Position numbers and translations under genes: made by a program. A DNA stretch of 64,000 bases from Aotearoamyces nothofagi. Lineage: Eukaryota > Ascomycota > Leotiomycetes > Leotiales > Tympanidaceae. Positions 31,881 to 41,564 of this stretch are shown one piece after another. Position 1 is the first letter of the stretch; each line of letters starts with the position of its first letter. A model generated the notes under the pieces. It saw only the letters and a list, made by a program, of their open reading frames with translations. It ran no database searches and was not told where the DNA came from. The DNA lies in NCBI GenBank assembly GCA_015345905.1, contig JADDTR010000028.1, positions 239,019 through 303,018 on the forward strand. The letters are read 5' to 3'.

Positions 31881-32414
31881 CTTGGGGATATGAAGTGGGC
31901 GTGAAGACAAAGGGAGATAAAGAAGCGTTGGGGGGCTTGAGAAGGAGGCGAGCGCGAAATTGAAGCGATCTCCGGTGATGGAATTTGTGAGGGTTTGACG
32001 ACGATAGCCTCAGAGAGTGGTCCTGGTTGACGAAAAAACCAAAGGAGAGCGAACCGACGAAGGGGCGATTGCGAGATGGGGCGGTTGGGCGACCGCATAA
32101 GCGCAAGGCTGGGCGTGCTGGGGAAGTTAGGCGACCGGCTAAGGACACAGCCAGCCCACCCGTGCCACCTCAGGTACAGACAGTACTAGCGGCCTTGGTG
32201 CCTTGGTGTTTCGCAGGCGCAGGGAGACGGACTGTACAATATTTCCCGGCGTCAGCCAGATTGGCGATTGATACGGCTCTGTCGCTCAACAGCATTGACT
32301 CATAGCCACCACCGCAACAATACATGCAAGCAACAGCGATTTTCTGCCCACGACCCGCTGTCTGATGCTGAGAACGCCAGAAATGTGCCTCTCAAGCTGT
32401 ACCTGTCCTTCATC
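31881..32414. promoter_or_regulatory. Divergent promoter region, 434-residue unknown / FOL3
   Basis: 534 bp between two divergent starts. Open frames here on both strands look non-coding; the forward one is simply an upstream extension of FOL3 without an ATG. Confidence 0.45.
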
Positions 32415-33668
32415 ATGATCGAACTGGGCCTCGGGCGAATCAGCCGCCTGCTCACCCACACGCCACAGCCATGGAAAGCAATCCACGTCAGCGGCACGAA
32501 CGGCAAAGGCAGTATTTGTGCCTACCTGTCCTCGATGCTGCATGCCAGTGGTGTCCGCTGTGGACGCTTTACTTCCCCGCATCTAATTGACCGATGGGAC
32601 TGCATCACAATCGACGAGCAGGCTGTTCGGGAGTCTGTATTCCTCGAAGCTGAAAAGGCCGTCTTGCAAAGGAATAAAAGCGAGAGCATCGGCGCCTCGG
32701 AATTCGAACTCCTGACCGCAACGGCGTTCGAGATTTTCTCCCGCGAGAAGATCGAAATGGGTGTTGTGGAGGTGGGCCTTGGTGGACGGCTCGATGCGAC
32801 CAATGCGATGAAAAATAAGGCTGTTACTGTTATTTCAAAGATTGGGCTGGACCATCAATCTTTTTTGGGGAACACAATTGAAGAGATCGCATTGCAGAAA
32901 GCAGGAATCATGAGGCCGGGCGTACCTTGTGTACTGGACAGCAGCAATCCTCCATCCGTGCAGAACGTAGTCAAGGCCCACGCCAAAGAGATCGGTACAG
33001 AGCTCATTCTTAGCTCGACGGACTCCGCTTTCTCGGACGAGCTTGAAAGGGAGGATTTCGAACCGCACCAATGGGATAATCTTGCTTGTGCTTACACTAC
33101 ATTTCATTTGGCATATACGAAGCCTAATTCCCCTTTGAATCGCCTATTGCCGGCTATTCAGAAGGCCAATTGGCCGGGACGGTTACAAACCACTCACATT
33201 AGGAGTATTACAGGACGCCGAGAGGCGGTGCTCCTCGATGGCGCCCATAATACTCAATCTGCAGAGGCTCTAGGGGGCTATGTTGACCGCAAGCTTCGCT
33301 CGAAGTCAAGCAGGGTGACTTGGGTGCTTGCGGCTTCAAGGGGAAAGGAACTTGAGGGTATACTAAGGCCTCTACTGAATAAAGGAGACGGACTTGTATC
33401 CGTCGAGTTCGGCCCGGTAGATGGTATGCCGTGGGTAAAAGCCATGAAATCCGACGACATATTGACGGCTGCATCCAACTTGGGTATTGATAAATCACAG
33501 CAGTATAACGCTGGGAGCGACCTTTCGGGGGCATTGAGATGGGCGACAGAAGCCGCTTCTGGCGGACCACTCGTCATTGCTGGAAGCCTATATCTCGTTT
33601 CAGACGTTCTCAGACTCCTCAGGAAAGCCGAGATCCTGAACAGCCAGCTATTGAATATTGCCCACTGA
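32415..33668 (+). CDS. FOL3: Dihydrofolate synthase (folylpolyglutamate synthase family)
   Basis: Intronless, 417 residues, near the yeast Fol3 length (427). The start MIELGLGRISRLLTHTPQPW is followed by the ATP-binding loop HVSGTNGKGS (residues 24-33), SPHLIDRWDCI, the Mur-ligase-type GVVEVGLGGRLDATN, the GLDHQSFLG motif and, in the C-terminal domain, WPGRLQT and LLDGAHN. The enzyme adds the first glutamate to dihydropteroate using ATP. The branch assignment (Fol3 rather than the polyglutamylating Met7) rests on length and the short N-terminus, and is fairly but not fully certain. The frame stays open upstream of the ATG but contains no other Met. It is convergent with the kinase gene, whose stop is only 67 bp away. 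Confidence 0.9.
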   Translation: MIELGLGRISRLLTHTPQPWKAIHVSGTNGKGSICAYLSSMLHASGVRCGRFTSPHLIDRWDCITIDEQAVRESVFLEAEKAVLQRNKSESIGASEFELLTATAFEIFSREKIEMGVVEVGLGGRLDATNAMKNKAVTVISKIGLDHQSFLGNTIEEIALQKAGIMRPGVPCVLDSSNPPSVQNVVKAHAKEIGTELILSSTDSAFSDELEREDFEPHQWDNLACAYTTFHLAYTKPNSPLNRLLPAIQKANWPGRLQTTHIRSITGRREAVLLDGAHNTQSAEALGGYVDRKLRSKSSRVTWVLAASRGKELEGILRPLLNKGDGLVSVEFGPVDGMPWVKAMKSDDILTAASNLGIDKSQQYNAGSDLSGALRWATEAASGGPLVIAGSLYLVSDVLRLLRKAEILNSQLLNIAH

Positions 33669-33735
33669 TGAATATAAAAATATCCGAGCCTCAAATCAGT
33701 TCAAAGCCAGTAGTCAACTGTCTAACCAAATGAAA

Positions 33736-34566
33736 CTACTCGCCCTGAGCCTCCGGCTTCCAGCCCTCATCCTCGCGACTCTGAATAATCTCATGCACAT
33801 CCCTCAATCGTTCCATAATAATCTTATCTGCATTTAACGAATCGCTCTCCCTAGTCCTCCTCTTAGCCTCTTCCCTTGACGGTGCCACGCCGGTCCTAAA
33901 ATGCCTCTCAACCAGCCTCTCCATAGCCCTTTCCTTATCAACATCGACAAACCACAATTCATTCATCAACGCGGCGGCCTCCCTCCACGGATTTTTATCG
34001 AGGCTCAAATACAGGCCCTCGAACACCAAGACCCTTGTGCTTGGCAATATCGGGATGTCGTCTTCTTTCGGATCTTTCAGGGCGTGGTCGAAGGATGGCG
34101 CGTAGAGGACGGGCGAAACGGGTGTTTGTTGCCGGATCAGGCACACGAGCTTGAGGAAGGAGGCACCGTCGAAGGTGAATTCGGCACCGCGCCGTGCGTG
34201 CGCGGTCGTGGGGTCTGGTAGGGCGGAGAGCTGTGCCCGCGAGAGGTGGTAACCGTCCATGGGGACGAAGGCTGCGAGACCTTCTTGGGCGGCGTTGAGG
34301 CGGCTGCTTACGAGCGCTGCGAGGGTTGTTTTGCCTGAGAGTGTTTTAAGTTTTGATGGATAGGATGAGGTGATGAGGGATGTAATAGAACCCAACCTGA
34401 ACCTGGGATTCCGGATATAGCAACTAGATACCGTTGGTCTGTAGGCAGGGATGCGACTTTTGCTACAGAATGGTGTAAATGGTGGATTTCAGGGTGATTG
34501 CAATTGGGTTTTGCTAAGAAGCTCACCTTGGAGCTTCGCGACTAACTTGTTGACTTGCTCCTCCAT
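33736..34566 (-). CDS. P-loop kinase of the phosphoribulokinase/uridine kinase type (YFH7-like)
   Basis: Three exons on the reverse strand: 34527-34566, 34397-34462 and 33736-34334; 234 residues. Exons 2 and 3 join inside Walker A to make GIPGSGKTT (residues 31-39). Then come VPMDGYHLSR (substrate Asp), RRGAEFTFDGASF, APSFDHALKDP, VLVFEGLYLSLD and LWFVDVDKERAMERLVERH. The last parts contain the lid region with HFRTGVAPSREEAKRR. The pattern matches fungal YFH7-like and bacterial YggC-type kinases of the pantothenate/uridine kinase superfamily. The physiological substrate is unknown. It is shorter than yeast Yfh7 (about 350) because it lacks that protein's insert. Confidence 0.87.
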
Positions 34567-34817
34567 TCCTATAGACTTATATAATGTAAAACAATATCAA
34601 TAATATACGAAGGTTCAGCAGAAGTTCTGTCGAGGTTGGCCATGGCGGGGTAATTTCTTATCGTCGACATGTTCCACGATAACAATAACATCAAAAGTAC
34701 CTAGTTCTTCGCGAACATTCCTAGCTCTCCATAAGTAAAAGTCTCGACATAGACACATCATAGGTGCCCTTCTTGGCATCCAAGGCCAGAAAAGAAAGGT
34801 GGATATTAGCCAGAGTC

Positions 34818-35235
34818 ATGGACGATGACGGCGGACTCTTCGCGATCGAAATCAGCTCCGAAGACGAGCCCGCGTCCACACCCAAACTCCCTCGAGACCA
34901 CCAATCAGAAGCAGAATTCCAAGCCATCAAAGCCTCATGGATCCCCAAGACCGAAGACGGAGAAGTAAACAACCCCTTCTATCCTCAGACTGCGCATATA
35001 TTAACACATCCAGCAGCTCTGGAAGTCTCTCAAACTACCTCTGAATAATCCTTCCAAGCCGCAGTCCCAGAAGATTCTACACGCAATTGAAGAATTGTAT
35101 TTCTTCAAGAGATACCAAGAGGCTGAGGAGATCACTTCGAAGGCTTTAGACGCAGAGCTCCATGAAGATTTCAGGAAGACCTTGCTCGATTATCGCGCAC
35201 GCTGTGATGCAAAGCTAGGGAGGAGGAAGACATGA
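34818..35235 (+). CDS. Conserved small fungal protein of unknown function, 121 residues
   Basis: Two exons: 34818-34964 and 35017-35235. The 52-nt intron has GTAAAC, an ATTAACA branch site and CAG. The product starts MDDDGGLFAIEISSEDEPAS, then PRDHQSEAEFQAIKASW. After the junction (GELWKSLKLPL) it runs PSKPQSQKILHAIEELYFF, KRYQEAEEITSKALDAEL and a final basic helix. The second half resembles a single TPR-like helical pair (HAIEELYFFKRYQEAEEI). Without the intron the frame stops at 35048. I have seen similar short proteins in other filamentous fungi but know no function. It is divergent from the YFH7-like kinase with 251 bp between starts. Confidence 0.8.
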
Positions 35236-36144
35236 ACTCGATGCGATTGAAGCAATATAAATAAAACCCTCAAATCACCCCAGTCCTCAACACTGCCGAC
35301 AAAAACAAAAACAAGAAGACCATGGCTTAGAATTCTCACTAGACAGTTTAGATGTCCAAAAATAGGTCCCAAAAACGGCAGAAAGACATATTCAGGAGGC
35401 CTCGTCAAGAATATGAAAGCAGAAGCAAAAAGGATATCAAAGGACGAATTCATGTGCCAACCCGTCTGAACCGCCCCTCAATCAAATTACTCTACCGGAA
35501 GCATCATCGCGATTCAATACCGGCAAATCTCAGCCGAGGTGCAATAGAGGCACAATGTCTTTTCTAAGCCCTGGCCATTGACGCTTAAAGTACCTACAAT
35601 TTGCTTATTTAAATAAAATATATAGGACCTTTCTTGACCATCCTACCCGCGTTCCCAGCCTTAGCGAACGCGCAAGCAACTGGAACAACAAGCAAGTCAT
35701 TGAATCATGCATACAGATGTGGATAATTGGCAGTGGGACTTTCTGACTGATTGGGTTCTTGTTATTATGTTTTGGTGTATAGAATGCTAGGTTATGTGAA
35801 GGAGCTTGGGGAAAGACATGGAATTTTTTCCTACTGATATGTTATCGTACATGAGCGGATATGGCTGCTAAGATTCTAAAGCAGGAAGCACTGCTGTAGA
35901 TGATGCGAATGAAGCCTGGTTGACTAGCGTATGATGGACGTATTCGGGGCGAGCTAAAGTGGGATCAAGGATGTATGGTGGTCAATGATAAGGGAGCTTG
36001 GACATTCCTTATAAGGGTTATAGGGATATATAGCGCTATTCGATAGGTCGTATATTCAACAGACGGGCTTTGTGGTTTCTGAACAAGGATAAATGATTCT
36101 CTATGCGCTCTCATGAATATATACAATCTCATCCCAAGCCTCCA
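35236..36144. other. Convergent intergenic stretch
   Basis: 909 bp between two convergent stops, longer than needed for 3' ends. No gene, repeat or RNA was recognised. Confidence 0.5.
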
Positions 36145-36920
36145 CTATTGAAACGTCCGGCACGAGTACCTATCAGAAAATTAGTGACAATATCCCAATC
36201 ATGACAAGAAATACTCACGCATCCCCATACGTCTGCTCCTCATTCAACTTATAACTCTTCCCTCCTGGAATAAAACTAACCCCACTCGGCAATGGCGGCA
36301 ATCCATTCTCGCCCAACACGTCCAGATAGGCGCCCTTCTTCTCCCTAAACAACGCCGCCACGCCCTTCTCGCCCTCGTCCTTGACCGCCACCAAGCTCTT
36401 CGCGCCAGCCTCACCGATCAGTTCCTGTTTCGGCGCCGCGGCGCTTCCGACCGTTAGCAGGCCGACTACATCGCTCTGGCTCACGACCGAAAGACGAGGA
36501 TACGAGCGTCTGCTGTCGCGCTTCCAGTACGGATTCCCGGCAATGTCGCCGGCGGGGAGGGTTACGGGGTCGGTGAACCCCAAGGGGTCGTTGGAGCCTG
36601 GCGGTGGGTTGCGGAATTGGGGGTTCAATGGCACGCCGTTGGAGCGGGATGGGTCGATGGCGAGGGTGCGGCGGATGCGTTCCCAGATACCGACGGATTG
36701 GAGGGTGTATTTCTGCTACATGTCAGTATCTGTAGTAGATTAAGCTGCCGCGAATGGCAAGACTAATATCGCCGGTATGGGGGATGGATGGCGTGTGCAG
36801 AGCTGGAGATATTGCCGGTCGACGAGTAGCTGAGGGATTGGATTGAATGGGCTTTACCTTATGTACACCAACGACACCTTTGCTGAGTTGAGCTGCTTTC
36901 GCAGCTGAAGCAGAAGACAT
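36145..36920 (-). CDS. nuo-21.3: NADH-ubiquinone oxidoreductase 21.3 kDa subunit
   Basis: Three exons on the reverse strand: 36858-36920, 36219-36712 and 36145-36169 (25 nt); 193 residues, about 21 kDa as the name implies. The start MSSASAAKAAQLSKGVVGVHK joins to KYTLQSVGIWERIRRTLAID, then PRSNGVPLNPQFRNPPPG is approximated by SNGVPLNPQFRNPPP, then GDIAGNPYWKRDSRRSYP and LSVVSQSDVVGLLTVGS. These are the conserved blocks of the fungal accessory subunit of mitochondrial complex I. The last exon adds YSCRTFQ. If its intron (49 nt, GTGAGT, CACTAAT branch, TAG) were retained, the protein would end two codons after the junction at GDA. No cleavable presequence is obvious. Confidence 0.9.
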
Positions 36921-37504
36921 GATTGGGTTGTAAGTGTTCAACGGCTTGCGATTGAGCACGTTGTATGGAGATTGGACCGTTCTCAATGTTGAGATGGGGT
37001 GAGTTGTCGATCGTCGTCAAGCTGTGAGGTCGCGGATCCACTGCCGACCTTTCCCCGGAATCTCTGAACTCCGCGATACTCCCAATGTTTTGAAATTAAA
37101 GGCCTCTGAGAGGGCTATTCAGAAGTCTTGCACCGCAACACGGGGTATGAGGAAATGCAGCTGCACAGACACAATATATGCGAATCGCAATTTCTCCCAT
37201 ATAGGAATAATTTGCAATGTTTATATTTCACTATACTATAGGAACCTGTGCATTTGCGTAATGCCTTGAATCCATTGTCCTCGACTTGTTTCGGAAACGC
37301 TTTTCAACTACCTGCTCATATTGAATGACGTCCTTTTATTCATCTAGTTTTAGACATGCGCCAAATCAGAATATAAATATGGAATAAGGCCAATGGACTA
37401 TTAACGACCGCCTTTCCGATATCCACGACCAGTATCAAACCCGACCTTCCAAACCACCTAGGCTCCTGGTATTTTATGAAGAACTACGAACGCATTAAGA
37501 ATGC
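36921..37504. other. Promoter of nuo-21.3 and 3' side of DOT5
   Basis: 584 bp, no gene or repeat recognised. Confidence 0.45.
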
Positions 37505-38383
37505 TCAAAGGTTTGGCTTGAGTTCATTGCCATCAAGCTTCTCGGCAGTGTCAGCGACATCAGCAGCGACATTAGCCTTCGCAATATCCTCCTTGGTGGC
37601 CTCGAGAATTCCATCGGTGCCATTAGCAGTCTCGCCGTTGGCTTGGTCCGCAGCAGCGGCATCTCCTATAAGCTTTTTGACAACTTCGACAGTTCCAGCT
37701 GGACTACCAGGTTGAGCAGCAAGAACCTTTCCTGCCTTGTCGATCACAAAGACACCTCTTGTTGTGCCCTTTGGAGTCTTTTTGAGACCAATTGCAGCTA
37801 TTAAAGTAGCCTCGACGTCGCAAAGGAGTGGGTATGGGAGACTCTGCTTCTCTTTAAAGCTAGTGTTGGCTTTGAGAGAATCAGACGAAAGGCCGAAAAT
37901 GGAGAACCCGGTAGAGGTTAGAGGGGCGTATGAGTCGCGGAATAGGCATGCTTGAGTGGTGCCTTTGACAAGTTAGTTTTTAATTTTATATAATCAAGAT
38001 CGAGGATAATACTCACAACCAGGAGTTGAGGCCTTGGGGTATGTGAAGAGAACGACACCTGCTTTGCTCTCTTCTACAAGCTTCTTAAGCGTCGTCTTCT
38101 GGCCATCGTTTGTCTCGATCTGACCACCAAATCCTTCGAGCTTGATGGTCTCACCGACGGCCGCTTTCGGGGCTGCAACTGGCGCAGCTGGCGCAGCTGG
38201 CGCAGCCGGCGTAGCAGTTGTCGGAGCGGCTTGATTGGCTTTGGGAGACTTGGAATTGGGACTGGCTGAAAGAACTTCCTTGACTTTGCCATTGCCAACA
38301 CCTTTGCCTACAGCATTCTTTTTCCTTTGGACTGGAGCTTGGGCTGGCTCAACAGCTTTGCGCTTGCGTAACTCGACCGGCAT
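37505..38383 (-). CDS. DOT5: Nuclear thiol peroxidase, PrxQ/Dot5-type peroxiredoxin
   Basis: Two exons on the reverse strand: 38017-38383 and 37505-37962; 274 residues. The basic start (MPVELRKRKAVEPAQAPVQRKK) looks like a nuclear localisation signal. It is followed by a low-complexity Ala/Pro stretch (about 50-70). The catalytic domain starts at GETIKLEGFGGQIETNDG. The intron falls inside the active-site motif; joining gives ASTPGCTTQACLFRD, with the peroxidatic Cys and a resolving Cys five residues later, typical of PrxQ/BCP enzymes. RGVFVIDKAGKVL completes the fold. An acidic, Ala-rich tail (about 215-274) is extra compared with yeast Dot5 (215 residues). It should reduce alkyl hydroperoxides in the nucleus with thioredoxin as donor. 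Confidence 0.92.
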
Positions 38384-40286
38384 GTTGGCGATTCTTGGCG
38401 TTTGGAAGTTAAGAGAGGATGGTTATGCGATTGTGATAAAAGGGACGATGAATTAGACTTTAGCTGTGGGACGTGGATATTCGACGCTGTGATGTCTCAA
38501 TATGATACTCGGCTCAATTCATATGCACGATGATGCGATGTGATGCGATGCGATGCGACAGCTCGAGTACTGAGATGTTCGCAAAGCAAAAGGGACGAAG
38601 GAGATTCAAGAAGAGAGGGGACGTCAGATATAAGCCCGGCAAGCTTCCTATCCTGAGGACTAATGGAGAGCTGGGTGCCAGGTTAGGGGACAGCAGCTGG
38701 TGCACAAGAGTTCATGCCGCCTGTTCGATCCAGCACCGCAGGCCCTAGCTACAGTAGCAAATGAAAGGCGTAATTGCGAGCACGACGGATGGGGCCAGAA
38801 AGCGCGCAGCAGGATTTCTGCATCATCAATGGCAAGCGAAGAGAGGTCGGGGAAAAGAGGGGCTTTCGTGGTCTTCTTCCCACCAGAATTGCTTGTTTGG
38901 GGCACATTTCAAGGTTGGATAAGCTGGGACTTTGGAAGCTTCTCGTAAAGTACGGCTGTCAGAAGAGCACAGTAATGTCTACAGTATCAACGAGGTTGGC
39001 GGTTGCTACAGTACAACAGGTGCCGCCATGCACAGAACCGCTGCGGTGCTGCTGCACACGGCCAGAGAATCGGAACCGGCAGAGTAGAGTAGAGTAGAAT
39101 AGAATAGAATAGAATATGGTAAAGTAGGCACTGTACATTGCTCGAGGTTTTCAACAAGCTGTTCGATCGGAGAGCAGTAGCTTCGATGTTCCTAGACATG
39201 GAGTAATACGGATTTGAGCGGTGAATGTATATAGACAAACATAGATATCTCTAGAGACAGGAGGGATGGGGGATGAGTTGGAGGATCTGTCAATCTGTGG
39301 CAGCAGCTGTGCTAAAGCGCGCAACTGAGACAGCCCTCTCTCGATCCCCCTCCGCCTTTCATTACTACGGCAAGTAACAGACGTGGCTTGCCTCATGCAC
39401 TTTCTGTACAGTACATGGAGATAATACGTGGAGATAATACATACGTATATACAGTACACATAAACACCGACATTACCGTAGTAGTTGCCGGCTGTTTGAG
39501 CCTGAGGCAGCAGCAACACAGCAGCAACACACTGCAGCAACACCACAGAGTGACCTCATCGGCTTTCGTTTTCGTACTTGCTCGTCATGTGACCTTCTGC
39601 CGGGCATCCAATGACCGGAACCTGATATCCACTGATCCGATCTACTGTAGCATCTGTACGGTACAGTACGGTATGTGCGCACCACGGCGATCCTCGCATG
39701 TACACACTCAATGCACTGTAAGTACAAGGATCTCCATCCGCCGGTTTCTCCATCACCCTTACTCCAGGCGCTCATCGGCGTCATGACGCCGATTTAACTC
39801 GATGTGGATGTGGCAATCTGCCTCAATGCACGGGGCATTGTTGGCTCGACACTACAGCAGTCGAGGCCTGAGCCGCTTTGTCATTGCCAATTGTCTTCCA
39901 GCGTTGTCCACTTTTTATGCACAGCATAACTAGTTATGCTGTTCCGCCGAGGTCCTGTAGCTGGGGAGGTGACCAAAGTCGGGAAAGCACGGGCGCGCTA
40001 AGACAACCCGGTCGGGGAGGCAAAGAAATTCGCAGTTCACGAACTTTCCTAACAAAACGCCAGGACTTCCCGCTCTCTCTTCCCCAGACTCCTGGCGGCC
40101 TCCCTCTTCAATTCAGATAGACCTTCCTTTACCCTGAATAAAGAGCCTCGACCCAATTGAATCCCATCCTATTCGCCCGCGCCCGTCTGCAACGAGGTTA
40201 ATATCTAAATTCACAACAATCCCCGGATTTCCGAATTCCGGCTTCCCTTCACGCGACAGAGGGTGTAGCGCAACCCTCACGCGACC
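38384..40286. other. 1.9 kb divergent intergenic region with small repeats
   Basis: No credible gene. It holds small repeats: GATGC-type units at 38530-38559, AGAGT/AGAAT pentamers at 39081-39115, and CAGCAACAC units at about 39508-39545. Open frames on both strands look like composition artefacts. It contains the promoters of DOT5 and the Ups2-like gene. Confidence 0.6.
39081..39115. repeat. Pentamer tandem repeat AGAGT changing to AGAAT
   Basis: Three AGAGT units are followed by four AGAAT units. The unit changes by one base part-way along, as in other arrays of this window. Confidence 0.75.
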
Positions 40287-40902
40287 ATGAAGGTCTTTTC
40301 AAATACCTGTTCGTTCGAATACTCCTGGGAGGAAGTGTCGACGGCAAACTGGAGAAAATACTGTCCCTGGAATGATCAATCCACACATGTCATCGCCGTC
40401 GATACCCTATCCCGGCAAGTTGATCCCGCGACTGGTATTGTATGTTCCCCACGCTCTACTTCTATATCTCACCTACTAACTCGTATACCAGCTCCGAACA
40501 GAAAGACTCATTACCTGCAAGCAAAAGGCACCGAAATGGCTTTTGGCAATGATGGGCGGCAATGAGACGTCACATGTGTTCGAAACCTCATATGTTGATC
40601 CCGCGACCCAAAAAGTGACTATGTGCTCAACAAACCTTACATTCTCGAATCTTATAAACGTTCAAGAGACTGTTGTCTATCAACCTCAAACTGCAACCAA
40701 AACCCAGTTCATCCAGGATGCGAAGATCACAGCAGTATGCGGAGGCTGGGAAAAGATCAAGAATGCAGTTGAGGAAGCGACGGTATCAAAGTTTCGAGAA
40801 AACGCCGCAAAGGGCAAAGAAGGATTCGAGACTGTGCTAGAGATGAGCCGCCGAGTATTCAGTGAGGAGAAGGAGAAGAGAAAGGTGCTGGTGCTGGCTT
40901 AG
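40287..40902 (+). CDS. PRELI/MSF1 domain lipid transfer protein, Ups2-like
   Basis: Two exons: 40287-40439 and 40492-40902. The 52-nt intron has GTATGT, CTACTAAC and CAG. The protein has 187 residues. The start MKVFSNTCSFEYSWEEVSTA followed by NWRKYCPWNDQSTHVIAVD, then TERLITCKQKAPKWLLAMMG, is the PRELI/MSF1 fold. The KAPKWLL form and the GGNETSHVFETS block fit the Ups2/PRELID3 branch (phosphatidylserine transfer with Mdm35) better than Ups1 (phosphatidic acid). It should act in the mitochondrial intermembrane space. It has no presequence, in keeping with Mdm35-dependent import. The last 40 residues are a basic helix. Confidence 0.88.
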
Positions 40903-41564
40903 ACGTCTTCTATTACGCATGCCGCACATCTCCGCTATGAAACGACGTCTAACGAGTTCTCTTTGCTTCACTATTCGATTAGCGCTGTTTTCGAGCGATT
41001 TGCAATTAAATGGGTGGTGGTGTACAAAAACCTACATTTGGAGTTACAAGAGATAGGCCTAACCCATAGAGTCTTCTCTGGGATGACTCACGTCGTCCTT
41101 TTGGGTTTTATAGACAGGAACACTCCAGATCTCTACAGGGATGAGATGTACATTGGCCTTTCGATATGAGCGTCCTTAGACTGCTCAAACCAATTGGCGC
41201 ATAGACTAGACATATTTCAAATATTAATAGAAATAATGATCTACTCCTGAAACCTACTTTCTTAAAAGTTCCCTTCTATTAGGTATAGATTATCTTGAGC
41301 TCCCAAACAGGACGCGTTTGATATGTCATATGTATAACAGAATCAGACCGTAGATCAATTAAGGTACGTACACTTTACATATATTTCTCGAAGCCAAAGG
41401 CAAACTGGGTAAACGTAGTCCTCTCACGTGACCTATTTCAAGCCAATTGTAACCCAAACAATGGGTTTCTCCATCTCTAATCATCGAAACCATTACTCTC
41501 TGGCATAACTGCCATTCTGTCATTCTGAACTGGGCCGGCGCAGAAGTTCTTCAAATCAACGGCA
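40903..41564. other. Intergenic between tandem genes
   Basis: 662 bp, no gene or repeat recognised. It contains the promoter of the RUS-family gene. Confidence 0.45.

Noticed and set aside
31501-32148. 215-codon open frame on the reverse strand overlapping the 434-residue gene
   Set aside because: It is in a different frame from the conserved product and is broken by the real exon 1/intron structure.
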